A stretch of 9,996 nt of DNA from Pirellulaceae bacterium (GTDB lineage Bacteria; Planctomycetota; Planctomycetia; Pirellulales; Pirellulaceae): NCBI GenBank assembly GCA_013002105.1, contig JABDKS010000451.1, positions 1-9,996 of the forward strand. The letters are read 5' to 3'. The translations under genes and the position numbers were made by a program. The notes under the pieces are model-generated. The model made no database searches and was not told where the DNA came from. It saw only the letters and a list, made by a program, of their open reading frames with translations. Positions 1-7,099 of this stretch are shown in pieces; the first letter of the stretch is position 1; each line of letters starts with the position of its first letter.

Positions 1-658
1 CAGCAACACCTTGCCCCTGATCGGCAAAACAAAAATTGGCAATCTTTGCATCGCCATGAACGATGGTCTGAAACGCACTGGCTGCAAGAGCCTGATCAAT
101 CTGTTTCGCCGCACATTTCAGCGGACCCGTCTCCATCGCATCCCATTCATCCGGGCGCGTGTCCAAATGCCAGTACGTCCCGGTGGGCCACAAACCGGTG
201 GGAGCTTCGCCCAAAAAAGTAGCATGAAACGACGCCAGCCAACGCAAGCACGTCTTTATAGTTGCCAGGTCCAAACTCGATCGTCGCTGCGAAAATCCTG
301 CAGCGTTTAAATCTTCCATCACAAAGATCGTTTGGTCATCCCGTTGATCGACTAACAAGCACTCCGGCACGCGACACGCTGACGAACACCGATCGCTCCA
401 ACCGCTGTACCAACACGCTTCGACGCGATAGGACTGCAGTTTGCGTTGGTGCGAATGATCGGTCGCCCATCCGCGCGGATGATTCGCCTGGGTCGGCGGA
501 GCCACATGTTTGACGATCACCGAGCCGCGATCGCCATCGTCGATTCCCACGCGCAGGATCTGTCCGTAACCGCTCCACAGCGTCTGCACGACTTCACAGC
601 TGACAATCGTGTCGCTGCCAGTCGCAGCCCGAACTGCATCCTGCAAAATTGCCAACAT
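1..658 (-). CDS. APH/ecdysteroid-kinase-like small-molecule phosphotransferase, 3' part cut off by the window
   Basis: Reading the minus strand from an ATG at 658 gives an open frame of 219 codons to the window edge with no stop. The sequence shows a Gly-containing loop (SGYGQILRV, about residues 29-37), a beta strand with a probable ATP-contacting Lys (VIVKHV, about 46-51), a hinge-like VMED segment (about 112), and the catalytic-loop motif HGDAKIANFCF at residues 201-211. HGDxxxxN is the hallmark of aminoglycoside phosphotransferase/choline kinase folds, and the HGDAKxxNFCF form is typical of the ecdysteroid-kinase-like (EcKinase/DUF1679) branch, also found in bacteria. The following metal-binding Asp would lie near FADQG or beyond the edge. 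The substrate cannot be told; a small hydroxylated compound is expected. The gene begins 7 bases after the sulfatase stop, so co-transcription is likely. The start rests on the first ATG after that stop; no strong ribosome site is visible. Confidence 0.82.
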   Translation of the reverse strand, partial: MLAILQDAVRAATGSDTIVSCEVVQTLWSGYGQILRVGIDDGDRGSVIVKHVAPPTQANHPRGWATDHSHQRKLQSYRVEACWYSGWSDRCSSACRVPECLLVDQRDDQTIFVMEDLNAAGFSQRRSSLDLATIKTCLRWLASFHATFLGEAPTGLWPTGTYWHLDTRPDEWDAMETGPLKCAAKQIDQALAASAFQTIVHGDAKIANFCFADQGQGVA

Positions 659-665
659 CTGCAAG

Positions 666-2330
666 CTACGATTTCTCTTTTGCTTTGACTTTGGCCAATT
701 CTGCCTCGCGCCGACGTAGAAATTCGCCGGATATTTTGATTGCCTTCTCGCGATCAGCCTCGTCATAGTCCCAGAATTCTTGCACGACCGCTTCGCATTG
801 CGGGTAGTGCGATCCATCGTCTCCAACATCCAATCGCAGCTGCGCGAACTGGGCTTTCAACTGATCACGAACGGTCGCATAGGCCGGATCGTCGTATACA
901 TTTCGCAGCTCTTCGGGATCTTGGACCAGGTCATACAGTTCCCACGCGGGCGGCGTCTGGTTTTCGCCGTTGTAATCGCAACCGTAGAAATAAATCAGTT
1001 TGTGAGTCTTGGTTCGGATCGCCATTTCACCTGGATTGTCGTGATGTGCCATGTGCATCCAGTAGCGATAGTACGCGGCCTGTTTCCAGTCGTCTGGCTC
1101 TTTACCGGTTTCGCAAATGGTGCGAAACGAACGACCCTGCATCGAATCGGGAATCTCGACACCGGCGTAATCCAACATCAGCGCGGGGTAGTCGACATTT
1201 TCAACGATTGCGTCGCTGCGTGTACCGGCCGGAATCGCTGAGGGATAGCGAACAATGAACGGCATTCGTTGCGATGCGTCGTAGGCCCAACGTTTATCCT
1301 GGTAATCACGTTCACCGAGCCAAAATCCCTGGTCGCCGGTGTAGATGATCAGCGTGTTGTCGTACAGATTCTCCGCCTTTAAATAATCCACAATGCGTTT
1401 CAGATTGTCATCGACGCCTTTGACGCAGCGGAGATACTTTTTCAGATAGGCTTGATACGACAAACGCTTGATTTCATCATCGCTCAAATTCGGATCGTCG
1501 TAATCCCATTTGAATTCGTCGGGAAATTTTTGTGGCAAATCGGCCGCGTAGGACCGGCGCGGATTTCGGCGTCCAATCGAGGTGCCGATGTGCGGCTCCA
1601 GTTCTCCGTTGTGACCACGCGTGGCCAGCGAACCCCAGCGATCAGGCATGCTCCACAACGACACCGGTTCAGGAATGTCAACGTCTGCCAAGTAATCGTC
1701 GTAGCGCGGGTTGCTTTCGAAATAATCGTGCGGAGCTTTGAAGTGATGACAAACAAAAAAGGGTTTGTCAGGATCCCGTTTGTTCTCAAACCAGTCCAAC
1801 GTTGCATCCGCGATCACATCCGATGAATGCGAACCGGGGTACTTCACCACATTCTTTGGCCACTCCTTGTCGCCTTGGATGCGAAACTCTGTATCAAAAT
1901 ACTTCCCCTGGCCCGGCAACACCTTGTAGTAGTCGTAGTTCGGCTCGACCTTCAAGTGCCACTTGCCGATCATCGCCGTTTGGTAACCGGCCTGACGCAT
2001 CAAAATTGGCAACACTTGATTCTTTGGCAGGACATTGCCACCCAGATCAAACACTCCGTTGATGTGGTTGTATTGACCCGTGATGATGCAGGCGCGCGAC
2101 GGTGTGCAAATTGCATTGGTGCAAAACGCGTTTTCAAAAACGATTCCGTCTGCGGCCAAAGTATCGATGGTGGGCGTCGGATTCAGACTCTTGAGCGTTG
2201 TCGCATAGGCACCCACCGCCTGGGCAGTGTGGTCATCCGACATCACAAACAAAATATTCGGTCGATCTGCGGCATGACCAACCACCGATAGTGATGTCAG
2301 AAAAAAGATCGTTACAAAACGTGACAACAT
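666..2330 (-). CDS. Secreted S1-family sulfatase (arylsulfatase A type)
   Basis: Encodes 554 residues from an ATG at 2330. A GTG at 2381 would add 17 residues in front of the signal peptide and is less likely. The N-terminus MLSRFVTIFFLTSLSVVGHA is a clear signal peptide, so the enzyme should act in the periplasm or outside. Sulfatase landmarks follow in order: metal-binding DD in RPNILFVMSDDH (residues 32-33); the formylglycine site CTPSR (Cys75, to be oxidised by a formylglycine-generating enzyme), followed by ACIITGQ; GKWHL (122-126); PFFVCHHFKAPHD; and YTGDQGFWLGERD (Asp333). The C-terminal subdomain has the usual MAIRTKTHKLIYF strand and a DPEELRNVYDDP segment. Length and motifs match complete S1 sulfatases that hydrolyse sulfate esters, commonly on polysaccharides in planctomycetes. 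The exact substrate is not readable; the overall pattern resembles GlcNAc-6-sulfatase/iduronate sulfatase-like groups. The kinase gene starts 7 bases downstream. Confidence 0.95.
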   Translation of the reverse strand: MLSRFVTIFFLTSLSVVGHAADRPNILFVMSDDHTAQAVGAYATTLKSLNPTPTIDTLAADGIVFENAFCTNAICTPSRACIITGQYNHINGVFDLGGNVLPKNQVLPILMRQAGYQTAMIGKWHLKVEPNYDYYKVLPGQGKYFDTEFRIQGDKEWPKNVVKYPGSHSSDVIADATLDWFENKRDPDKPFFVCHHFKAPHDYFESNPRYDDYLADVDIPEPVSLWSMPDRWGSLATRGHNGELEPHIGTSIGRRNPRRSYAADLPQKFPDEFKWDYDDPNLSDDEIKRLSYQAYLKKYLRCVKGVDDNLKRIVDYLKAENLYDNTLIIYTGDQGFWLGERDYQDKRWAYDASQRMPFIVRYPSAIPAGTRSDAIVENVDYPALMLDYAGVEIPDSMQGRSFRTICETGKEPDDWKQAAYYRYWMHMAHHDNPGEMAIRTKTHKLIYFYGCDYNGENQTPPAWELYDLVQDPEELRNVYDDPAYATVRDQLKAQFAQLRLDVGDDGSHYPQCEAVVQEFWDYDEADREKAIKISGEFLRRREAELAKVKAKEKS

Positions 2331-2459
2331 GGATAACTTTGCAGAGTTGGGAGTGAAATTTGGGTGGATCAACGATACCACTGAAGCTAAATCTGTGTTC
2401 GAAACCGAAGATTTGCCCGACCATTCGCTTCCACAGCATAACCCAATTGGGTCTTGGAT

Positions 2460-2753
2460 CTAATCAGTTTGAAATCGTCCTCGGGGCGATTGGACCACGC
2501 AAAAACCGCGCAGCTGGACACCTTCGTCTGCCAGACGCTCAGCTTGCAGACTGGGATTGCACGGAGGCAGTTGTCCGCTGGAATAAACGACCCGCCACCA
2601 CGGCAACGAATCACCAGCGTTGGCCAACGCTTTGCCCGCCGCTCGAGCCGCGTCGGGACGGCCGGCACGAGCAGCGATATCGCCAAAGCTGACCACTTCG
2701 CCTGGGGTCAACGCTTGCACCGCGGCCAATATCTTTGCATGCAGATCGGTCAT
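2460..2753 (-). CDS. Alkyltransferase-like (ATL) protein, MGMT-family DNA-binding domain
   Basis: A protein of 97 residues from the ATG at 2753; an upstream in-frame ATG at 2822 would add 23 residues. The body is the winged-helix DNA-binding domain of O6-alkylguanine-DNA alkyltransferases: TPGEVVSFGDIAARAG (residues 16-31), the helix AARAAGKALAN (35-45), then LPWWRVVYSSG (50-60) and AERLADEGV (71-79). In true alkyltransferases the last strand region carries PCHR with the methyl-accepting Cys; here it reads PWWR, so Trp52 replaces the Cys. This defines ATL proteins, which bind and flag O6-alkylguanine lesions for nucleotide excision repair rather than repairing them directly. The 97-residue length fits ATLs. 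The short start is preferred because homology begins there and the long start would lie one base from an operator palindrome. The gene is divergent from the BlaI-like repressor and could share its operator region. The sulfatase follows 129 bases downstream on the same strand. Confidence 0.88.
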   Translation of the reverse strand: MTDLHAKILAAVQALTPGEVVSFGDIAARAGRPDAARAAGKALANAGDSLPWWRVVYSSGQLPPCNPSLQAERLADEGVQLRGFCVVQSPRGRFQTD

Positions 2754-2810
2754 GTCACTCGTGGAACTCGCTGGCGATTGTCGCGGCTTGAGAAAATCAA
2801 AAAACTGGCC

Positions 2811-2840
2811 TTGAACCCACATCGTTTACAGACGTAAACT
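2811..2840 (+). promoter_or_regulatory. Candidate sigma70-like promoter for the BlaI/M56 operon
   Basis: TTGAAC (2811-2816) and TAAACT (2835-2840) are separated by 18 bases and match the -35 and -10 consensus at four of six positions each. The -10 element overlaps operator site 1 and the predicted start of transcription falls on site 2, which would suit repression. The match is weak and planctomycete promoters are poorly defined, so this is only a candidate. Confidence 0.3.
2824..2839. promoter_or_regulatory. BlaI/MecI-type operator palindrome, site 1
   Basis: GTTTAC-AGAC-GTAAAC is a perfect 6+6 inverted repeat with a 4-base spacer. It fits the BlaI/MecI operator pattern TTACA-N2-TGTAA with one mismatch (TTACAGACGTAA). 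It lies in the divergent region upstream of the BlaI-like gene, and its centre is 17 bases from that of site 2, a spacing that would allow two repressor dimers to bind side by side. Binding by the neighbouring repressor is inferred. Confidence 0.72.
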
Positions 2841-2842
2841 GA

Positions 2843-2854
2843 TTACACGTGTAA
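2843..2854. promoter_or_regulatory. BlaI/MecI-type operator palindrome, site 2
   Basis: TTACACGTGTAA is a perfect 12-base palindrome. It matches the known staphylococcal mec/bla operator core TTACA-N2-TGTAA exactly (there the central bases are typically AC). It ends 22 bases before the ATG of the BlaI-like gene, a position where bound repressor would block initiation at its own promoter. Autoregulation of the repressor/sensor pair is the expected arrangement for this family. Confidence 0.82.
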
Positions 2855-2876
2855 ACGAAATAGCGAGACCCCCGTG

Positions 2877-3260
2877 ATGCAAATCTCTGACGCCGAATGG
2901 ACCGTGATGAATCTGGTTTGGGAAATCCAGCCAGTCGATTCGGCGACCGTGATCGAGCAGTTGGCCGAAAAAAACAGCTGGTCTGCCGCTACGATCAAAA
3001 CAATGCTGCATCGTCTCGTCAAGAAAGGCGCTCTGAAGCACGAAATTGACGGCAAACGCTATCACTATCGGGCCGCGGTTCGCCGCAGTGATTGCGTTCG
3101 TCGGGCCAGCCGATCTTTCTTGGATCGTGTCTTCTGTGGCGATGCCGCACCGGCACTGCTGCACTTTGTCAAAACCTCCAAACTGTCGGCTGACGAAGTC
3201 GCTCAGTTACGCGAACTCTTGGATGAAAAGGATCGAGGGAATGATCGAAACAAGCATTGA
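2877..3260 (+). CDS. BlaI/MecI/CopY-family transcriptional repressor
   Basis: A protein of 127 residues from ATG 2877; a GTG directly before it at 2874 would add one residue. The N-terminal winged helix is typical of the family: ISDAEWTVMNLVWE (residues 3-16), helix DSATVIEQLAE (22-32), recognition helix WSAATIKTMLHRLVKKGAL (36-54), and the wing DGKRYHYRAAV (58-68). The C-terminal part, with RSFLDRVFCGDAAPALLHFVK and SADEVAQLRELLDE, corresponds to the dimerisation helices of BlaI, which also carry the proteolytic site used for derepression. Such proteins bind TACA-N2-TGTA palindromes as dimers; two such palindromes sit just upstream. The gene overlaps the start of the M56 metallopeptidase by 20 bases, the normal repressor-sensor operon layout. 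In planctomycetes these pairs are numerous and mostly not linked to beta-lactamases, and no beta-lactamase is present here. Confidence 0.94.
   Translation: MQISDAEWTVMNLVWEIQPVDSATVIEQLAEKNSWSAATIKTMLHRLVKKGALKHEIDGKRYHYRAAVRRSDCVRRASRSFLDRVFCGDAAPALLHFVKTSKLSADEVAQLRELLDEKDRGNDRNKH
3226..3232 (+). promoter_or_regulatory. Shine-Dalgarno site for the M56 gene
   Basis: AAAAGGA lies 8 bases before the ATG at 3241, inside the 3' end of the repressor gene. It is one of the few good ribosome sites in the window. It supports 3241 as the real start, although the frame stays open upstream to 3046 inside the repressor gene. Confidence 0.6.
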
Positions 3261-5550
3261 ATGGATCTGCTCGGGTTTTAGTTGGACCGTGCTGGCGGCT
3301 TGGCGGGCCCTGCCGATCTTGCTGGTGGTCCTGGTAATCGACTTGGTCTTGTCGCGTCGGATCGCGCCCCGTTTTCATTGCCTGCTGTGGATGTTGGTCA
3401 TCGCACGGTTAATGTGTCCGATCAGTGTCGAATCGAACTGGAGTTTGCAGCAGTCGACCGATCGCGTGATCGCTTCGACTGGTCTGTTGGCAAACGATAC
3501 GGAAATGGCGCACAGCGATCCCACCGTTAGTCTCTTTACGTACCAGGCTGACGACGGCAGCGAAGTCACGATCGTCATACCTGACGGGGATGTACCCGAT
3601 GCGATCGCGACTGATTTCCTACCCACCGAAGCCATTGATTCAGAAATCCATTCCACAGCCTCCATCGATAGTCAACTGCCGGTGGGGATGGTTCAGTCGG
3701 AGCCACACGCCCTCGTGGTGGAAGATTCCTGGAACCACCGCGTTGAATGGATCATGATCGGGCTGGTCACGACGTGGTGTATCGTGGCGATGGGCCTGTT
3801 GTTTCACTTGGCGGTGCAAAACCTGAGATTTTGGCGGCGCGTCCGCAAATGTCGGGACTTGGTCGACCCAACGTTGATCGATCAGTTGCTGCGAGCGTGT
3901 GATGCGGTCGGCCTTGGCAAACGCCCCCAACTAAAGCAGGTTTCGGATTTTGCTGTGCCTGCTGTATTTGGCTTCTTTCGGCCGGTCATCTGCCTGCCAC
4001 GCGACATCGACACCGCCAGCTCGGATCAGATCGACATGATTTTGATGCACGAAGTTGCGCACATCAAACGACGCGATAGCCTGGTGCTATCAGTTGCCCT
4101 CGTCATTCGATCGCTGCACTGGTTCAATCCGGTGGCATGGCTAGCCGTTTCGCGTCTGCGCCAGTTCATCGAACAGTCCGCCGACGATGTCGTTGCGCGA
4201 CGCACAAGGCAGTTCTCACCCCGAGCCTACGGTGAATTGCTGTTGCGGTACGCGTCGGTCGAATCCGACTGTGCGATGCCGGCGGGAGTGGGGTTGTTGA
4301 TGGCGTCGCCCAGCGCCGCCCTTACGCGACGCGTTATGTTGTTGCAATCGTGCGGAGACAGGCACTGGTTCATTCGAACGATGTCCGCAGCCCTGATAGC
4401 GTTGGTCGCCGTCGTCGGACTGACCGACGCGCAAACGCCGGAGCCAGACACTCCGCCGGATCCCTACGCCGAATATTTGAAGTCCCAACCCGATTTACAA
4501 TGGCAACCTGAATTCGGCCCGCTCCCCAAGTCAAAGTCGCCACAGGATTCTCTGTCCGGCCATCCGGCCTCGCAGACACCGACCAGCGAACCGCTTTTGA
4601 CACGCACGTACGACGTTGCCGGCGCGTTGGCAAAAATTCGCGAGACCGAGCCCGATACCGACTCGCAGCAGCGACTCATCGATGCGTTCCGAATCCCACG
4701 GCCGCCAAACCATCCGCGGTCTCCAATCATTCCGCATGAATCGAAGGTGGAGATTCAGGGTGATTCGATGACGATCACTGCGCCACAATCTCAGCACGCG
4801 CTCGTTCAAGAGAATTTGGACATCATCGCCGACGCGGGTTTCTGGCAAGTGGCGTGCGAGATGCGATGGATTCACGCCAGTGTCGATTCCGTTTCAGGGT
4901 TAGGAATTAATTGGGGAGATTCACAGCCTATCGCGAAGCAGTCCGAGCACGACTTCGCGGCGCTCGATCGTCGCTTGAAGGCGATCGACGCTGGGTCTTT
5001 AACCGTCAAGCGGCAAACAAACCTATCCACATCGGGGATGGCGATAGCGGCGAAAGTCAACGAAGCGCAGCGTAAAACGTTTCTCGCTCGTTGCCAGCAA
5101 GGCAATCGCACCAACGTAAACCAGGCCCCCAAAGTCACTTTATTCAACGGCCAGGTGGCAACCATCTCTGACGAAGTTCAACGTCCGTTCGTAACCGGCG
5201 TCCGCAAGACCGAATCGGCCATCGAGCCCATTGTCGAAACGTTTTCCGAGGGCATCCGCGTCGATCTGCGGGTGTTGGTCACCGGCGACGATAAACTGTT
5301 GCTGCAATGTGAAACGACGAAGTCAGAAATCTTGGATGTCAAATTAGCAAAGTTCCCGTTTGGTGATGCAAAGAATGTAACCGTACAAGTTCCGCAAGCC
5401 GTCACCGATTCAACCTCGGTGGGCATCTCGCTTGAGAGGGGCGAAAGCATTCTGATCGCATCACCGACTCCTTACAAACCCGACGCGCCAGAGAGCGATA
5501 CGGCGATGGCAAGATACTACTTGCTGTCGCCCAACTGGTTTCGCCGTTAG
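3241..5550 (+). CDS. BlaR1-like M56 membrane metallopeptidase with a secretin-like C-terminal region
   Basis: Encodes 769 residues. Hydrophobic segments lie near residues 18-36, 44-60 and 170-193. The M56 zinc protease core follows: MHEVAHIKRRD with HExxH at 270-274, a HWFNPVAW segment (about 288-295), and EQSADD with the likely third zinc ligand Glu311. A further membrane segment, about 378-396, ends at LTDAQT. In classical BlaR1 the next region is a penicillin-binding sensor; none of its SxxK/KTG-type motifs is apparent here. Instead, residues about 454-530 (RTYDVAG, and DSMTITAPQSQHALVQENLD) resemble a secretin N-domain. Residues about 627-745 (NQAPKVTLFNGQVATISDE, EGIRVDLRVLVTGDD, TDSTSVGISLERGESILIAS) resemble the type II/III secretin core. 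The protease should cleave the repressor on receiving a signal; the C-terminal region probably senses it outside the cytoplasmic membrane. The M56 call is firm; the secretin-like call is by pattern only. Confidence 0.9.
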   Translation: MIETSIEWICSGFSWTVLAAWRALPILLVVLVIDLVLSRRIAPRFHCLLWMLVIARLMCPISVESNWSLQQSTDRVIASTGLLANDTEMAHSDPTVSLFTYQADDGSEVTIVIPDGDVPDAIATDFLPTEAIDSEIHSTASIDSQLPVGMVQSEPHALVVEDSWNHRVEWIMIGLVTTWCIVAMGLLFHLAVQNLRFWRRVRKCRDLVDPTLIDQLLRACDAVGLGKRPQLKQVSDFAVPAVFGFFRPVICLPRDIDTASSDQIDMILMHEVAHIKRRDSLVLSVALVIRSLHWFNPVAWLAVSRLRQFIEQSADDVVARRTRQFSPRAYGELLLRYASVESDCAMPAGVGLLMASPSAALTRRVMLLQSCGDRHWFIRTMSAALIALVAVVGLTDAQTPEPDTPPDPYAEYLKSQPDLQWQPEFGPLPKSKSPQDSLSGHPASQTPTSEPLLTRTYDVAGALAKIRETEPDTDSQQRLIDAFRIPRPPNHPRSPIIPHESKVEIQGDSMTITAPQSQHALVQENLDIIADAGFWQVACEMRWIHASVDSVSGLGINWGDSQPIAKQSEHDFAALDRRLKAIDAGSLTVKRQTNLSTSGMAIAAKVNEAQRKTFLARCQQGNRTNVNQAPKVTLFNGQVATISDEVQRPFVTGVRKTESAIEPIVETFSEGIRVDLRVLVTGDDKLLLQCETTKSEILDVKLAKFPFGDAKNVTVQVPQAVTDSTSVGISLERGESILIASPTPYKPDAPESDTAMARYYLLSPNWFRR

Positions 5551-5585
5551 TGCATTGTCTTGACCAAGAACGGTGGTTGGCCGTG

Positions 5586-5607
5586 GTGGATCATGCTGAA
5601 GATCCAC
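5586..5607 (+). terminator. Possible hairpin between convergent genes
   Basis: GTGGATC (5586-5592) and GATCCAC (5601-5607) can form a 7-base-pair stem with an 8-base loop, 35 bases after the M56 stop codon. The M56 gene and the DAHP synthase gene converge here, so a terminator is expected. There is no T-tract after the stem on either strand, so it is not a classical intrinsic terminator. The rest of the 178-base gap shows nothing recognisable. Confidence 0.3.
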
Positions 5608-5728
5608 GAGTCGCAGGATCGTGATCAAGAACCAACAACTTAGCACCAAGCTGTGATCAAACTCGCGAGCGATTTCATCATCGATGTAGATTTTAAGTTG
5701 GTCAGAACTTGCCCTGGCCAACAATCGC

Positions 5729-7099
5729 CTACGAAGGCTCTCGTCCGCGCGACACCTCTTGGCCGGCGATCAAGAAAGCTATTTCCATCGCCTGTTCATA
5801 GTTCAGCCGCGGGTCGACTTTGCTCTCGTACGCGCGTGTCAAATCGGTGGGCCGCAAACCTCCCGCTCCGCCAATGCACTCGGTCACGTTGGTGCCAGTG
5901 AGTTCCAAATGGATTCCGCCAACGTGACTCCCATGATTCGCATGAATGGCAAACGATTGCCGGACTTCGTCCAAGATCTGATCAAAATGCCGAGTCTTGA
6001 TTCCGTCGTCGGTCGTGATGGTGTTACCGTGCATCGGATCGACCGACCAGAGTACGGGGTGATCCAGATCGTGCACCGCTTGGATTATTTTGGGTAACGC
6101 TGACTGAATCTTGGCGGCACCAAAACGACAGATCAGTGTCATCCGGCCTTCTTCGCGTTGCGGATTCAGGATCTCCAACAGCGTTTTCAACTCGCTTGGC
6201 TCCATCGTTGGCCCAACCTTCACACCGATCGGATTACCGATCCCGCGAAAGTACTCGACATGAGCGCCGTCGATTGCACGCGTTCGATCGCCTATCCACG
6301 GAAAGTGAGTGCCCTGGTTGTACCACCGTTCACTACCTATCGCCTGACGTGTCAGCGACTGCTCATAGGGCAGCAGCAGGGCTTCGTGCGAAGTGTAGAA
6401 ATCGACGCGCGAAAGATCCGCATCACTGGCACCGCCGATCGAATCAATGAACCGCAACGTGTCATCGATACCGCGAACCATCTGATGATATTCGACCGAT
6501 CGCGATGACTGCGAGACGAAATCCAACTCCCATAGATCGGGATGGTGCAAATCTGCAAACCCACCCTCGGTCAACGCCCTCAGATAATTCAACGACGATG
6601 CCGAACGATCGTACGCCCCCAGCAATAAATCAGGCCGATTACGCCGCGATGCGGCATCAAATCGAATCGCGTTGACACAGTCGCCACGGTAGGACGGCAA
6701 GGTGACGTCGTCACGCGTTTCGGTATCCGACGATCGCGGTTTGGCGTACTGCCCGGCGATCCGTCCGACCCGAATGACCGGTCGTTGCAAACCGTGAATC
6801 AAAACCAAACTCATCTGCAACAATAGCTTTAATTTCTCCTGAATCGGATCGGCCCGACAGTCATCAAAGCTCTCACTGCAATCACCGCCCTGTAACAAAA
6901 ATGCCTTGCCCCTTGCTGCGAGCGCAAGCTGCGTTTTGAGACGATCGATCTCCCAACTGGTCACCAACGGTGGCCGTTCGCGCAGCGTGTTCAATACCGC
7001 GTCTAATTCCTCGCGGTTTTCATAGGTCGGCTGTTGTAGTGCCAAGCGGGACGTCCATGATGACGGATCCCAGGCAGGCACACTCTCTTGGGTACTCAA
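5729..7099 (-). CDS. 3-deoxy-D-arabino-heptulosonate 7-phosphate (DAHP) synthase, class II
   Basis: Condenses phosphoenolpyruvate with erythrose 4-phosphate, the first step of the shikimate pathway to aromatic amino acids. The sequence is class II (AroA-II/plant type): WDPSSW near the start, LLQGGDCSESF, RVGRIAGQYAKPRSS, YRGDCVN, FYTSHEALLLPYE, WIGDRTR, GNPIGVKVGPTMEP, DPMHGNT, GIHLELTGTNVTEC and a terminal YESKVDPRLNYEQAMEIAFL. The metal ligands appear as Cys74, His357, Glu399 and Asp429, nearly the same spacing as Cys87/His369/Glu411/Asp441 of the Mycobacterium tuberculosis enzyme. The chosen start is TTG at 7099 (456 residues), because family homology begins about nine residues later and GAAGAG precedes it by 6 bases. 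The only upstream ATG, at 7180, has no ribosome site and adds 27 non-family residues. Class II enzymes vary in feedback control; nothing here shows which effector applies. The gene stands alone, converging with the M56 gene. Confidence 0.95.
   Translation of the reverse strand: MSTQESVPAWDPSSWTSRLALQQPTYENREELDAVLNTLRERPPLVTSWEIDRLKTQLALAARGKAFLLQGGDCSESFDDCRADPIQEKLKLLLQMSLVLIHGLQRPVIRVGRIAGQYAKPRSSDTETRDDVTLPSYRGDCVNAIRFDAASRRNRPDLLLGAYDRSASSLNYLRALTEGGFADLHHPDLWELDFVSQSSRSVEYHQMVRGIDDTLRFIDSIGGASDADLSRVDFYTSHEALLLPYEQSLTRQAIGSERWYNQGTHFPWIGDRTRAIDGAHVEYFRGIGNPIGVKVGPTMEPSELKTLLEILNPQREEGRMTLICRFGAAKIQSALPKIIQAVHDLDHPVLWSVDPMHGNTITTDDGIKTRHFDQILDEVRQSFAIHANHGSHVGGIHLELTGTNVTECIGGAGGLRPTDLTRAYESKVDPRLNYEQAMEIAFLIAGQEVSRGREPS

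Noticed and set aside
740..1258. Open frame of 172 codons on the plus strand.
   Set aside because: It lies antisense inside the clear sulfatase gene, is Arg/Ser-rich, has no family motif, and reflects the high-GC codon bias of the opposite strand.
1827..2291. Open frame of 154 codons on the plus strand.
   Set aside because: It is antisense to the sulfatase's N-terminal half, which carries the signal peptide and active site.
3046..3240. In-frame upstream extension of the M56 gene by 65 codons.
   Set aside because: It overlaps the repressor gene in another frame, has no membrane-protein or protease character, and a good ribosome site precedes the ATG at 3241.
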